DNA from: Microbispora triticiradicis
GTDB taxonomy: Bacteria; Actinomycetota; Actinomycetes; Streptosporangiales; Streptosporangiaceae
Reading direction: 5' to 3'
NCBI GenBank assembly: GCA_003260025.2
Contig: QFZU02000101.1
Location: 1 to 64,000 of the forward strand
Length of the DNA: 64,000 nt
In this document: positions 1-7,357 of the stretch, piece after piece
Numbering within the stretch: the stretch's first letter is position 1
How the letters are laid out: every line of letters begins with the position of its first letter
Made by a program: the position numbers and the translations under genes
Notes under the pieces: generated by a model
What the model was told of the DNA's origin: nothing
What the model saw: only the letters and a program-made list of their open reading frames with translations
Databases searched by the model: none

Positions 1-10
1 CCGGACGGCC

Positions 11-49
11 GCGTGCCCGGCTGCGGCTCTTCGGCCGGTCCGGGCACGC
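11..49. terminator. Hairpin, probable terminator of a gene left of the window
   Basis: A 10-bp perfect inverted repeat pairs 11-20 with 40-49 around a 19-base loop, and the stem is almost all G/C. No T-run follows, which is normal for actinobacterial terminators. No gene inside the window ends here, so it probably closes a gene that lies to the left. Confidence 0.45.
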
Positions 50-199
50 ACCGCCCCGCGCGCCCGAAAGGTCAGCAGAAGTCCACTGAACGCCGTGACG
101 ATCGCCCACTTCGCTTCTCGCCATAGGTGGCCAGGGCGATCGGCTGCCGCGGCCCTCCTGCGTCGGGCTTTGCCATCGGGCAACGTGGGCAAGGTCCTG

Positions 200-454
200 C
201 TAATCTTCCGGATCTGATGCCGCACCAGGTGGCATGAGACGGTTTGCTTCCTGATGAGCTTGTGAAGCCTCAGCTGCGCGGCCCAGCTCCGAGACGGTGA
301 TGCCGAGGTTGGACAGCGAGCGGGCGAGGTGGAGGCGGTAGCGGTCGGGGTAGCGCTCGGCCGGCTCCCGGTAGAGGATGACGGCCTGTTCGGCCGGGGG
401 CAGGGCGTCGGTCAGGCGGCCCAGTGCCGAAAGATGCAGGCCAACACCTAACAA
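200..454 (-). pseudogene. Truncated C-terminal piece of a tetratricopeptide-repeat protein
   Basis: The 84-residue reading frame contains two TPR-type helices pairs (LGVGLHLSALGRLTDAL and LSNLGITVSELGRAAEAS), spaced as in the long actinobacterial TPR proteins that carry many such units behind an ATPase domain. The frame begins in the middle of a repeat unit with no ribosome-binding site and ends in a short polar tail, so only the last two repeats and the true C-terminus seem to remain. The reading abuts at about 454 an unrelated fragment on the opposite strand, which marks a rearrangement junction. It is unlikely to be expressed as a functional protein. Confidence 0.6.
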
Positions 455-582
455 TCACCGTGCCCGCTCCCTGCTCCGTCGGCAACGACAAGATCATCAT
501 TCATCGGATCTACTACGACCAGCTGGAGCTGTACGGCCAGCTTGGTGGCGAACTCGTCTTCGGCGGTCCCTCACCGGCATAG
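454..582 (+). pseudogene. Remnant of a SnoaL-like (NTF2-fold) protein C-terminus
   Basis: In the frame that ends at the TAG at 580-582 the translation contains KIIIHRIYYDQLELYGQLG. This matches the closing strands of SnoaL-like polyketide-cyclase/ester-cyclase proteins, where a 'G-x-I-x-x-x-R-x-Y-x-D-x-x-x-x-x-x-Q-L-G' pattern is common. No start codon or N-terminal half is present; the coding sense begins next to the broken TPR fragment. The family call rests on pattern memory over about 30 residues, so it is tentative. Confidence 0.4.
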
Positions 583-599
583 CCCGGCGTGCGGTCGAA

Positions 600-719
600 C
601 TCCGCATGCCGTAGGCGGGAGCCCTGCCTGGCAGGCGAGCAGGAAAACTGGTCGCCGACGTGTTGTGGACGCAACGGTCGCCCGAGTTCGGCGGTGAAGA
701 CGCAACCGCTGTCGCCGCT
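600..719 (-). pseudogene. Possible tyrosine-recombinase debris
   Basis: In the same minus-strand frame as the transposase fragment next to it, the translation reads CVFTAELGRPLRPQHVGDQF followed by SCSPARQGSRLRHAEF. This resembles the stretch of phage-type integrases just before the catalytic HxLR box ('VFTTELGTPLEPRN...F....R.AGL..IR.HDLRH'). The catalytic R, H and Y residues cannot be found, so at best this is a dead fragment. Weak evidence. Confidence 0.25.
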
Positions 720-833
720 GTTGTAGCGGTGCAGGAAGTCTCCGAGGGCATCGGTGCGTTCGTCATTGCTGGCGTAGGGCCGTAGGTGGGCCCATTCCTC
801 TACCAGGCGCCCGACGGCATCGAATCGATCCGT
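720..833 (-). pseudogene. C-terminal fragment of an IS481-type transposase
   Basis: The minus-strand frame reads RLVEEWAHLRPYASNDERTD and then ALGDFLHRYN. This is the characteristic end of the DDE domain of IS481 transposases, just past the third catalytic acid ('VERFHRTL..EWAYARPY.SN.ER..AL..WLHHYN'). The preceding part of the transposase, including all catalytic residues, is missing or out of frame (a TGA lies just upstream and VER is found in another frame). After HRYN the reading runs into unrelated sequence. It is one of several mobile-element scars in the first 4.5 kb. Confidence 0.55.
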
Positions 834-1229
834 TCAACCGTGCAAGTTCGACACAGGTCTGGATGGTCCCGAGCATGCCGATTCTCGATCTTGGAACCGT
901 GTTCGAGGCGTCCAACGCAGCCTGAAAATTACACGACGTCTAGGACGGCGTGATCTCATCAGGCGTGATGGGAGCCAGACGGCCGAAGCGATCCGATCTC
1001 TGTGAACCCTGAGCATTGACAGGTGGGAGCCTGGGCCTTGAGTGTGATGTCCGGCCATGCCGTCGAACCGATACGACGCTCCCATTACGAGGAGACAGGA
1101 TGCCCCCTCAAGCCGTCGGCTTTCGCCGACGAACGGCGACGGCCTGAACGGCCGGGCAGTGGCGCCCGCGGAGGGCCGGCCGGACCCGGGAAGTACCTCA
1201 CACACGGGATTCACCCGAAAGGATTACCG
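834..1229. other. Intergenic stretch upstream of the GH2 glycosidase gene
   Basis: No convincing coding frame is seen on either strand. A TTGACA hexamer lies at 1016-1021, but no good -10 box follows at 16-19 bases, so I do not call it a promoter. A purine-rich AAAGGA at 1218-1223 is the ribosome-binding site of the downstream gene. Confidence 0.5.
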
Positions 1230-3944
1230 ATGAAGCGGAGCGATCCCTCCTCCCGTCCTCGACGTCCGGCGAGCAGGTGGCCGGCTGTGGTGGCGGCCTT
1301 GCTGATCGCGTTGGTCGGGGCTCAGCCGGCTGTGGCGGCACAGCGGTCCGCATCGTCGGAATCCACCGTGTCGAAGTCCGCCGCCTCGGTCGCCGCCGCC
1401 GGGGACATCGACGGCTTCACCGCGGGCAATGCCGCGGTCGCCTCGGTCGATCTGGCCGGGACGTGGAGCTTCACGCCGGCGGGCCGGTCGACGACGTCGA
1501 TCAAGGTGCCCGGAGGCGGCTGGTACAAGCAGGGGTTCACCGATGTGTCCCAGGCGGTGTACTCGCGTACGGTAACGGTGCCGGACTCGGGGCAGCCGCA
1601 GTCGACGTGGATCGAGTTCGGCGCCGTGAACCACCAGGCGACCTTGTCGGTGGACGGCCGGGTGGTGGCGACGCAGACCACGGCCTTCACTCCCTCGAAG
1701 TTCGACATCAGCGCCTACGCCGCCCCGGGCACCACTCATACGATCAGCGTCGACGTGAAGGGCCGCGGCGCGTTGAAGGCATCCAACGGCCGGTACCTGG
1801 TGCCCGACGCCGCCGAGTGGTCCGAGGCGGTCCCCCAGGGGATCTACCGTTCGGCGTTCCTGCGGGTGTACCCGGCCGTGTACGTCAGCGACACATTCGT
1901 GCGTACGTCGGTGGCCAACAAGACGTTGAGCTACGACGTGACGGTGCGTAACACGTCGGGCAGTTCCCGGTCGGTGACGTTGACCGGGTCGCTGTCGTCT
2001 GACAACGGAACGGCTTTCAGCTACCCGGCACTGCCCAGCCGTACGGTCACCGTGGCGGCCCACTCGACCGGGACCGTGACCGTCGGGCCGGTCGCGTGGA
2101 ACCTCGACAGCACCTCGTACTGGTGGCCCAACGTGCCGTACCGGTCGGGGTACCGGGCGCAGCTGCACCGGCTGACGGTGCATGCCGACACCGATGACGG
2201 GCAGACCAGCGACGCCACGTACCGGTTCGGGTTCCGGGAGGCCACCCAGAACGGCGAGTACTACTACCTTAACGGCGTGCGCGTGAACTTCCGCGGCGAC
2301 AACCTCCAGGGTGCCGACTACGACCGGATCAACAACGGCGGCAAGGGCGACGCCTACGACACGCTGCCCGGATTCCTTCCGCCCTCGTCGGGCAACGGCG
2401 GCTGGCCGCAGGCCGTGGACAACTACCAGCGGCTCAACTACAACGTGTTGCGCATCCACCAGGAGCCGGCCAGCCCGTACATGTTGGATGTCGCCGACGA
2501 GATGGGCCTGATGATCATCGACGAGGTCGCGATCCGCGGCTCCCAGTCCGGGCAGGATTGGATCTCCGGGCACGACAACATGGTCAACCACGCCCGTGCG
2601 CTGGTCCTGCGCGACCGCAACCACCCCGCGGTCATCCGCTGGAGTCAGAACAACGAGCCGAACCAGAGCGGCCAGGATTCCGAACAGTTCGAGAAGGACC
2701 TGTACGCGGCGATGAACGGCGCCGACGGCACCCGGCCGATCATTGTCGAGCTGGGCGTCGGCGCGAATCCCAACATGTATCCCGGGATGACGTACGCCAA
2801 CTTCGCGGTGATCTCGCACTACGTCGATGGCTTTGGCAGGTACGGGGAGGGCCTGATCACCGTGAACGGGCGGCCCGACGGCGAGGGCGAGTACATCTGG
2901 CCGGCATGCAACAACAAGCAGGGCTTCGAGTGGTTCGCCACGGCAACCCTGGCCAAGCGCGGCAAGAACGCCACCGACCTGCGTCCGTACACGCTGCTGT
3001 CCGCCTGGGCCAGCGTCGTGCCCGGAGTGCGTTCCACGGACTTCACCCCGGAGGAGGGCGGTCACCCTATCTACGGCGAGGACAACCTCTCGAACCCCTG
3101 GAGCAACCCGCAGATCCAGCGCGTGCAGGCGGCGTTCAACCCGGTGGCAGCGGTCGACCTCCCGTACTGGTCCGCCTCTGGCGCCTCGGACTCGAACGGC
3201 AGCTTCCCGCTGCCGCAGGCCGTGCCCACCTACGCCCGGAACGCCTCGGTGACCCGCAACATCACCGTTTTCAACGACGACTTCGCCGACACTTCGGTGG
3301 GCTTCACCTGGACGGCGCGGCTCGACGCGCCGGACGGCGCGGTCGTCGCGTCCGGAAGCACGACCCTGACCGTCCCGCTCGGCTCGCGGGTCACCCAGCC
3401 GGTCACCTTCACCACACCGGCCACCGGCAACCGCGTGTACCTGCAGCTGTCGACCACGAAGTCCGGTAGCCCCGTCTTCACCGACGCGGTGGAGTACTTC
3501 AACCTCGGCGGAAGCAGCGGAAGCGGACCCGCACCGGGCACCTACCGCATCGTCAACCGCAACAGCGGCAAGCCGCTCGCTGTCGCGGGCAACTCCACCG
3601 CCGACGGTGCCAAGGTGGTCCAGCAGAGCGGCACCGCCACCTGGACCATCGCCACAACCTCCGACGGCTCCTACACCCTCAAGTACGTCCCGAGTGGAAA
3701 GATGCTCGACGTCAACGCCGGCAGCAGCACGGCCGGGCTGCAACTGCAGCAGTGGACGGCCAACGGCGGCACCAACCAGATGTGGTATCTGCGATCCACC
3801 GGCAACGGCTACTACACCATCGTCAGCCACAACAGCGGACTGGTGGCGGACGTCTCCGGTGCGGCGACGAACGACGGGGCACCGGTCGTGCAGTGGGCCG
3901 CCAACGGCGGGGCCAACCAGCAATGGCAATTTAACCAGACCTGA
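1230..3944 (+). CDS. Secreted glycoside hydrolase family 2 protein with C-terminal ricin-type lectin domain
   Basis: A predicted exported exo-glycosidase of 904 residues. I start at the ATG at 1230: AAAGGA lies just before it and it opens a clean Sec signal peptide (Arg-rich n-region, hydrophobic VVAALLIALVG, cleavage after AVAA); the frame is open further upstream but without signal or RBS. Residues about 70-230 form the GH2 sugar-binding jelly roll, about 235-345 an Ig-like domain, and about 350-640 the TIM barrel. WSQNNEP places the N-E acid/base at Glu476, and E552 or E554 in GEGEYIW is a candidate nucleophile. After a GS-rich linker, residues about 770-904 are a ricin B-type trefoil with QxW-like repeats (QQWTANGG, VQWAANGG), a carbohydrate-binding module. 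Exact substrate (galactoside, mannoside, glucuronide or glucosaminide) cannot be told. It is flanked by transposon scars and followed by a strong terminator, so it is monocistronic and possibly acquired. Confidence 0.88.
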   Translation: MKRSDPSSRPRRPASRWPAVVAALLIALVGAQPAVAAQRSASSESTVSKSAASVAAAGDIDGFTAGNAAVASVDLAGTWSFTPAGRSTTSIKVPGGGWYKQGFTDVSQAVYSRTVTVPDSGQPQSTWIEFGAVNHQATLSVDGRVVATQTTAFTPSKFDISAYAAPGTTHTISVDVKGRGALKASNGRYLVPDAAEWSEAVPQGIYRSAFLRVYPAVYVSDTFVRTSVANKTLSYDVTVRNTSGSSRSVTLTGSLSSDNGTAFSYPALPSRTVTVAAHSTGTVTVGPVAWNLDSTSYWWPNVPYRSGYRAQLHRLTVHADTDDGQTSDATYRFGFREATQNGEYYYLNGVRVNFRGDNLQGADYDRINNGGKGDAYDTLPGFLPPSSGNGGWPQAVDNYQRLNYNVLRIHQEPASPYMLDVADEMGLMIIDEVAIRGSQSGQDWISGHDNMVNHARALVLRDRNHPAVIRWSQNNEPNQSGQDSEQFEKDLYAAMNGADGTRPIIVELGVGANPNMYPGMTYANFAVISHYVDGFGRYGEGLITVNGRPDGEGEYIWPACNNKQGFEWFATATLAKRGKNATDLRPYTLLSAWASVVPGVRSTDFTPEEGGHPIYGEDNLSNPWSNPQIQRVQAAFNPVAAVDLPYWSASGASDSNGSFPLPQAVPTYARNASVTRNITVFNDDFADTSVGFTWTARLDAPDGAVVASGSTTLTVPLGSRVTQPVTFTTPATGNRVYLQLSTTKSGSPVFTDAVEYFNLGGSSGSGPAPGTYRIVNRNSGKPLAVAGNSTADGAKVVQQSGTATWTIATTSDGSYTLKYVPSGKMLDVNAGSSTAGLQLQQWTANGGTNQMWYLRSTGNGYYTIVSHNSGLVADVSGAATNDGAPVVQWAANGGANQQWQFNQT

Positions 3945-3982
3945 CCGGACGACCCGGTTCTCGCCTGCTGCCGCGGCGTCGA

Positions 3983-4024
3983 CCGCTACCCCTGGCCGCT
4001 CCGCCCTGCGGCCAGGGGTAGCGG
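3983..4024 (+). terminator. Strong rho-independent-type hairpin after the GH2 gene
   Basis: A perfect 17-bp inverted repeat pairs 3983-3999 with 4008-4024 around an 8-base loop (4000-4007), 38 bases after the GH2 stop codon. There is no poly-T tail, as usual in high-GC actinobacteria. The hairpin is symmetrical and could also work on the minus strand. Confidence 0.8.
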
Positions 4025-4167
4025 CGAGATGTCAACTCCGAACGTCGGCAAGCGACCACCACCGAGTACCTTGTCTCCGCTCCCATCGGTACGGGCCGGC
4101 AGACCACCGCGGTGAACGCATCGAACCGCCTCGCTCGCGAGCGGTAGGCGCTCGTCATTGATCGAAC

Positions 4168-4257
4168 CCCCATGCTCTTGCGGTGCCGGCGGATCACTCC
4201 GGCGACGTAGTTCAGGGTTGAACGCGACAAAGCGACCGCGGCACGGCGGAAAAGCAT
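4168..4257 (-). pseudogene. N-terminal fragment of an IS5-type transposase
   Basis: The minus-strand frame from 4257 reads MLFRRAAVALSRSTLNYVAG then VIRRHRKSMG. This closely resembles the first 30 residues of actinobacterial IS5-family (IS1647-like) transposases, where '...SRSTLNYVAGVIRRHR..IGS.WR' leads into the HTH region. Similarity stops abruptly near 4168, and no DDE domain, terminal inverted repeat or target duplication is recognisable, so this is the stump of a deleted element. Its position, just past the GH2 terminator, mirrors the IS481 scar on the other side of the gene. Confidence 0.5.
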
Positions 4258-4596
4258 TTGAAGCCCTTGGTGGAGATGGTTGTTCTTGGCCGTTCAACCC
4301 ATCTACCAGGGGTTTCGCTACGTCTACGGCCAGACGCCCAACCCGCGATCATGCTCTGACCAGCCAGCCCTCGCGCGGGGATGAAAAATGCTGAGGAATG
4401 GGCATATCTCGGTGGCCGGTCCCGGGCGTGCCCCGGTAAAGCGCGCGCCGCCGCATTCCGCTGGATACGAGAATTCATCCAGGCGGCACATTCGGGCGCC
4501 CGCAATCATGGTTCGCCCGACCTTAAATAGACGGCGGTCGTGGGCGCGTTCATACTCGGCTTGTCCGGGCTCCCCAACGCCCTTTCCGGAGGAATC
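4258..4596. other. Intergenic, upstream of a small secreted-protein gene
   Basis: No supported gene on either strand. Base composition is visibly less G/C-rich than the flanking genes. The stretch presumably holds the promoter of the gene starting at 4597, but I cannot point to convincing -35 and -10 boxes. A GGAGGA ribosome-binding site lies at 4588-4593. Confidence 0.45.
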
Positions 4597-5169
4597 TTGA
4601 ACACGCTAATCCGTAGAACGCGATTACGCCGGGCGCTGGCCTTGCTGATCGCCTTCGTGGTCGCCTCGACCGGAACGGTGGCGGGCACCGCCTCCCCGGC
4701 CCACGCAGGACTCATCGACTGGGTCGACAGCCTCGAAGGACCGACCCCCTGGGCCACATGGGAGGGAGGCGGCCAAGGAGACGGCGTCGCCGGCTACGAC
4801 ATCAACGGAGGGGTGGCCTATTCGGGGCTGAACGACGGCTGGCTCTACGTGGGCAACGGTTGGGCCGCCAACCGGATCCGCAAACCCCTCGCCAGTATGA
4901 GTCCCCGCTTCAACTGCTCGGCGGCCGTCTGGTTCAACGTCCTGGCCTCCGGCGCGCAGGTCGGCCTGCAGATCTGGGACCCGAACGGGTGGCGCGTCAT
5001 CGCGGAAACCTATCCGTGGGTCGCCGGAGGCGGCTACAGGCAGGTCTACATAACCGGACTGAATCTACAATCCTACGGGGAAATCTACCTGCAGGTCATC
5101 TACGGCAACAACAACGGCGTCAGAACCTACATTCGCTTCGACCACATGCAACTCCAGTGTCACTACTGA
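4597..5169 (+). CDS. Small secreted protein of unknown function, beta-sandwich-like
   Basis: A 190-residue exported protein. The TTG at 4597 is chosen because GGAGGA precedes it by four bases and it opens a textbook signal peptide: RRTRLRR, then a hydrophobic run and an SPAHA cleavage site, leaving a mature protein that begins GLIDW. The mature part is rich in Gly, Trp, Tyr and Asn, with alternating polar/hydrophobic segments (GGVAYSGLNDGWLYVG, QVGLQIWDPNGW, EIYLQVIYG), which suggests a carbohydrate-binding-like jelly roll. Two Cys (in FNCSA and at the end, LQCHY) could form a disulphide joining the first and last strands. I do not recognise a named family. It is a lone gene with its own promoter region, next to the secreted GH2 enzyme; a shared role in polysaccharide handling is possible but unproven. 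Confidence 0.75.
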   Translation: MNTLIRRTRLRRALALLIAFVVASTGTVAGTASPAHAGLIDWVDSLEGPTPWATWEGGGQGDGVAGYDINGGVAYSGLNDGWLYVGNGWAANRIRKPLASMSPRFNCSAAVWFNVLASGAQVGLQIWDPNGWRVIAETYPWVAGGGYRQVYITGLNLQSYGEIYLQVIYGNNNGVRTYIRFDHMQLQCHY

Positions 5170-5657
5170 ACATTTCCTCATCACTGAACATTTTTCAACC
5201 GGCCCGTCGAGGGAGGTTCGATGGTCGGCCGACTCCTGCGATCAGAAGATCCCTCGCATTCGCGGACACAGCGAGTCATCGTGGAGCACAGGCACTCGAC
5301 CGTTCCGGTTCGCCGATACCGCTCCGACTCGATCGATCGGGCGGATGCGTTCCCCCCGAAGTGCAGGGTATTTCACTATCGGATTCGGCCGCCGTCAACA
5401 AATTGATTCGCTCGTGTGGCATAACAGCCGGATTATCGGCTGACGTTGTCCCGGTTGCGGTGGACAGGTCGGCGTTTGCGGCTACGCGGCAGCGTGCCGG
5501 TCTTCTTCGGCGTCGTTTCGGCGTTCGTGCTCGGCAGATGGCGAAGTGATGCCGATGGGGTGGAAGATTTCTCCGGGGTCGTGTCGATCCGCGGGCCGCT
5601 CGTTCGACGTAGGGGTGCGAGGGCCGAGAGGCGGCCCCGCCGGACGAGGAGAACGCG
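5170..5657. other. Intergenic stretch with a short direct repeat
   Basis: ACTGAACATTT occurs twice (5165-5175, overlapping the preceding stop codon, and 5183-5193). An ATG at 5221 is preceded by GGGAGG at good spacing and opens a 61-codon frame, but its composition (Arg, Ser, His, Pro rich, no motif) does not look like a protein, so it is not called. The rest shows no gene; the 3' part should contain the promoter for the DGPF/sigma-factor pair. Confidence 0.4.
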
Positions 5658-6029
5658 ATGTCGAAGTACCTGTTGATCATGCGGGGCACCGACGAGTCGA
5701 ACGCGGCCCTGATGGCCGACATCGAGGAGTTGATGGCCAGGACCCACCGCTTCATCGAGGAGACGGTGAAGGCCGGCGTTCTCCTGGCGGCGGAAGGGCT
5801 GGACGATCCGGCCCAGGGCGTCGTGGTCGACTTCAGCGGCGAGACCCCGGTGGTCACGGACGGGCCGTACGGCGAGACCAAGGAACTGTTCGGGGGCTTC
5901 TTCCTGCTCGACGTCGCCTCGAAAGAGGAGGCGGTCGAGTGGGCCAAGCGGGTCCCGGCGGCCCCCGGGTCCAAGATCGAGATCCGGCGGGTGCCCGGGA
6001 GCGACGAGGTCCCGCAGGTCGGCGAGTGA
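5658..6029 (+). CDS. YCII/DGPF-domain protein, partner of an ECF42 sigma factor
   Basis: A 123-residue soluble protein with the YciI-like ferredoxin fold and the DGPF-type signature TDGPYGETKELFGGFFLLD. The start is ATG at 5658 with a GAGGAG box (5647-5652) in front. DGPF proteins are almost always encoded beside ECF42 sigma factors, as here, where the sigma gene follows after about 30 bases. Their biochemical role is not settled; a function as stress-induced enzyme or as modulator of the sigma factor has been discussed. The pair is most likely co-transcribed and autoregulated, since many ECF42 promoters lie upstream of the DGPF gene; I could not identify the promoter motif. A paralogous pair lies at 32791-34428. 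Confidence 0.88.
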   Translation: MSKYLLIMRGTDESNAALMADIEELMARTHRFIEETVKAGVLLAAEGLDDPAQGVVVDFSGETPVVTDGPYGETKELFGGFFLLDVASKEEAVEWAKRVPAAPGSKIEIRRVPGSDEVPQVGE

Positions 6030-6060
6030 CCGACGGGTGCGAGAGCAGGGGCCGGATCTG

Positions 6061-7287
6061 ATGGGTACGGCCGATGTCGAGGCCGTCTGGCGGATTGAGT
6101 CGGCGCGGATCGTCGCCGCGCTGACCCGGTTTACCGGCGATTTCGGGCTGGCCGAGGACGCGGCCCAGGAGGCGGTGGCCGAGGCGCTGGTGTCGTGGCC
6201 GCTCGCCGCTCCCGCGAATCCGGCCGGCTGGCTCATGGCCACGGCCCGGCGGCGGGCGATCGACGCGATCCGCCGCCGGACCGCCCTTCAGGACCGATAT
6301 GCCCTGCTGGCGGCCGACTCGACGGCCGACTCGGCGGTTGACGAGGAGATCGATCCCGACAGGATCGATGACGACGTGCTGGCGCTGATGTTCGTCAGCT
6401 GCCACCCGGTGCTCTCCCCAGAGGCCCGGGTGGCGCTGACCCTGCGCGTGGTCGGCGGCCTGTCCAGCGAGGAGATCGCCCGCGCGTTCCTCGTACCCGT
6501 GCCGACCGTGCAGGCCCGCATCACCCGGGGCAAGAAGACGATCGCGGCGGCCGGGGTGCCGTTCGAGCTGCCGCCGGCCGCCGAGCGCCGGGAGCGGCTG
6601 GGCGGCGTGCTCAGCGTCCTCTACGTGATCTTCACCGAGGGGTCGACGGCCACGTCGGGCGACCGGCTGCTGCGCCCCGACGTCGCGTACGAGGCGATCC
6701 GGCTCGCCCGCACGCTGGCCGCGCTGCAGCCGGACGAGCCGGAGGTGCACGGACTGCTGGCGTTGTGCGAGCTGACGGCCGCGCGTTTCCCGGCCCGGAC
6801 CGGCCCGGACGGTTCGCCGGTCCTGCTCGACGAGCAGGATCGGCGGCGGTGGGACTTCTCGGCGATCCGCCGTGGGCTGGCCGCGCTGGCCAGGGCGTCG
6901 GCTCGCGGCCTCGGCCCCTACGGACTGCAGGCTGCCATCGCCGCCGTCCACGCGTCGGCGCCCTCGGTGGAGGCGACCGACTGGGACCGCATCGTGGTGC
7001 TCTACGAGGCACTCGGCCGGGTCGCACCCTCGCCGGTGGTCGAGCTCAACCGGGCCGTCGCCGTCGCCATGGCCTCGGGCCCGGAGCAGGCCCTGGCCAT
7101 CGTGGACGAGCTGATCGCCGCCGACCGGCTCCCCGGTTCGCATCTGGTCCCGACCGTACGCGGTGAGCTGCTGGCCCGGCTAGGACGGCGACCGGAAGCG
7201 CGCGCCGAGCTGGAGCTGGCCGCCCGGCTGTGCGCCAACCAGCGCGAACGCTCGGTGCTGCTGCGCAAGGCGGCCGCGCTGAGCTGA
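6061..7287 (+). CDS. ECF42-type RNA polymerase sigma factor with C-terminal TPR-like extension
   Basis: A 408-residue sigma-70 family ECF factor. Region 2 is at about residues 10-75 (DFGLAEDAAQEAVAEAL), region 4 at about 105-160 ([20 protein letters not shown], an HTH). The long C-terminal half (about 180-408), starting VIFTEGSTATSG, is the helical DUF6596/TPR-like extension that defines ECF42. That extension, rather than an anti-sigma factor, is thought to control activity in this group, and no anti-sigma gene is present. I choose ATG 6061 (AGGGG at 6048-6052 upstream); a GTG at 6037 in the same frame is the alternative. The upstream DGPF gene ends 31 bases before. Target genes probably include its own DGPF partner. 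Confidence 0.88.
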   Translation: MGTADVEAVWRIESARIVAALTRFTGDFGLAEDAAQEAVAEALVSWPLAAPANPAGWLMATARRRAIDAIRRRTALQDRYALLAADSTADSAVDEEIDPDRIDDDVLALMFVSCHPVLSPEARVALTLRVVGGLSSEEIARAFLVPVPTVQARITRGKKTIAAAGVPFELPPAAERRERLGGVLSVLYVIFTEGSTATSGDRLLRPDVAYEAIRLARTLAALQPDEPEVHGLLALCELTAARFPARTGPDGSPVLLDEQDRRRWDFSAIRRGLAALARASARGLGPYGLQAAIAAVHASAPSVEATDWDRIVVLYEALGRVAPSPVVELNRAVAVAMASGPEQALAIVDELIAADRLPGSHLVPTVRGELLARLGRRPEARAELELAARLCANQRERSVLLRKAAALS

Positions 7288-7322
7288 CTTCTCCGGGCTG
7301 ACTTCTCCGGGCTGGCTTCTCC
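7281..7322. repeat. Three 14-bp tandem repeats at the end of the sigma-factor gene
   Basis: The unit GGGCTGACTTCTCC is present three times in a row (7281-7294, 7295-7308, 7309-7322) with one or two mismatches. The first copy contains the sigma-factor stop codon (7285-7287). Probably replication slippage; no function inferred. Confidence 0.75.
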
Positions 7323-7357
7323 CGCTCCGCGGTCCGGTGGCGGCGCTTCTCGCATCC

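Noticed and set aside
1016-1048. TTGACA as promoter of the GH2 gene
   Set aside because: No acceptable -10 box at 16-19 bases; the nearest TGTGAT is 21 bases away.
1224-3929. A 901-codon open frame on the minus strand opposite the GH2 gene
   Set aside because: It is the antisense shadow of the GH2 gene: no ribosome-binding site, His/Arg/Gly-rich composition, no domain. High-GC codon bias keeps antisense frames open.
5221-5406. 61-codon ORF with a good GGGAGG box
   Set aside because: Composition (Arg, Ser, His, Pro) and lack of any motif do not look like a protein; the region is probably a scar or a leader.
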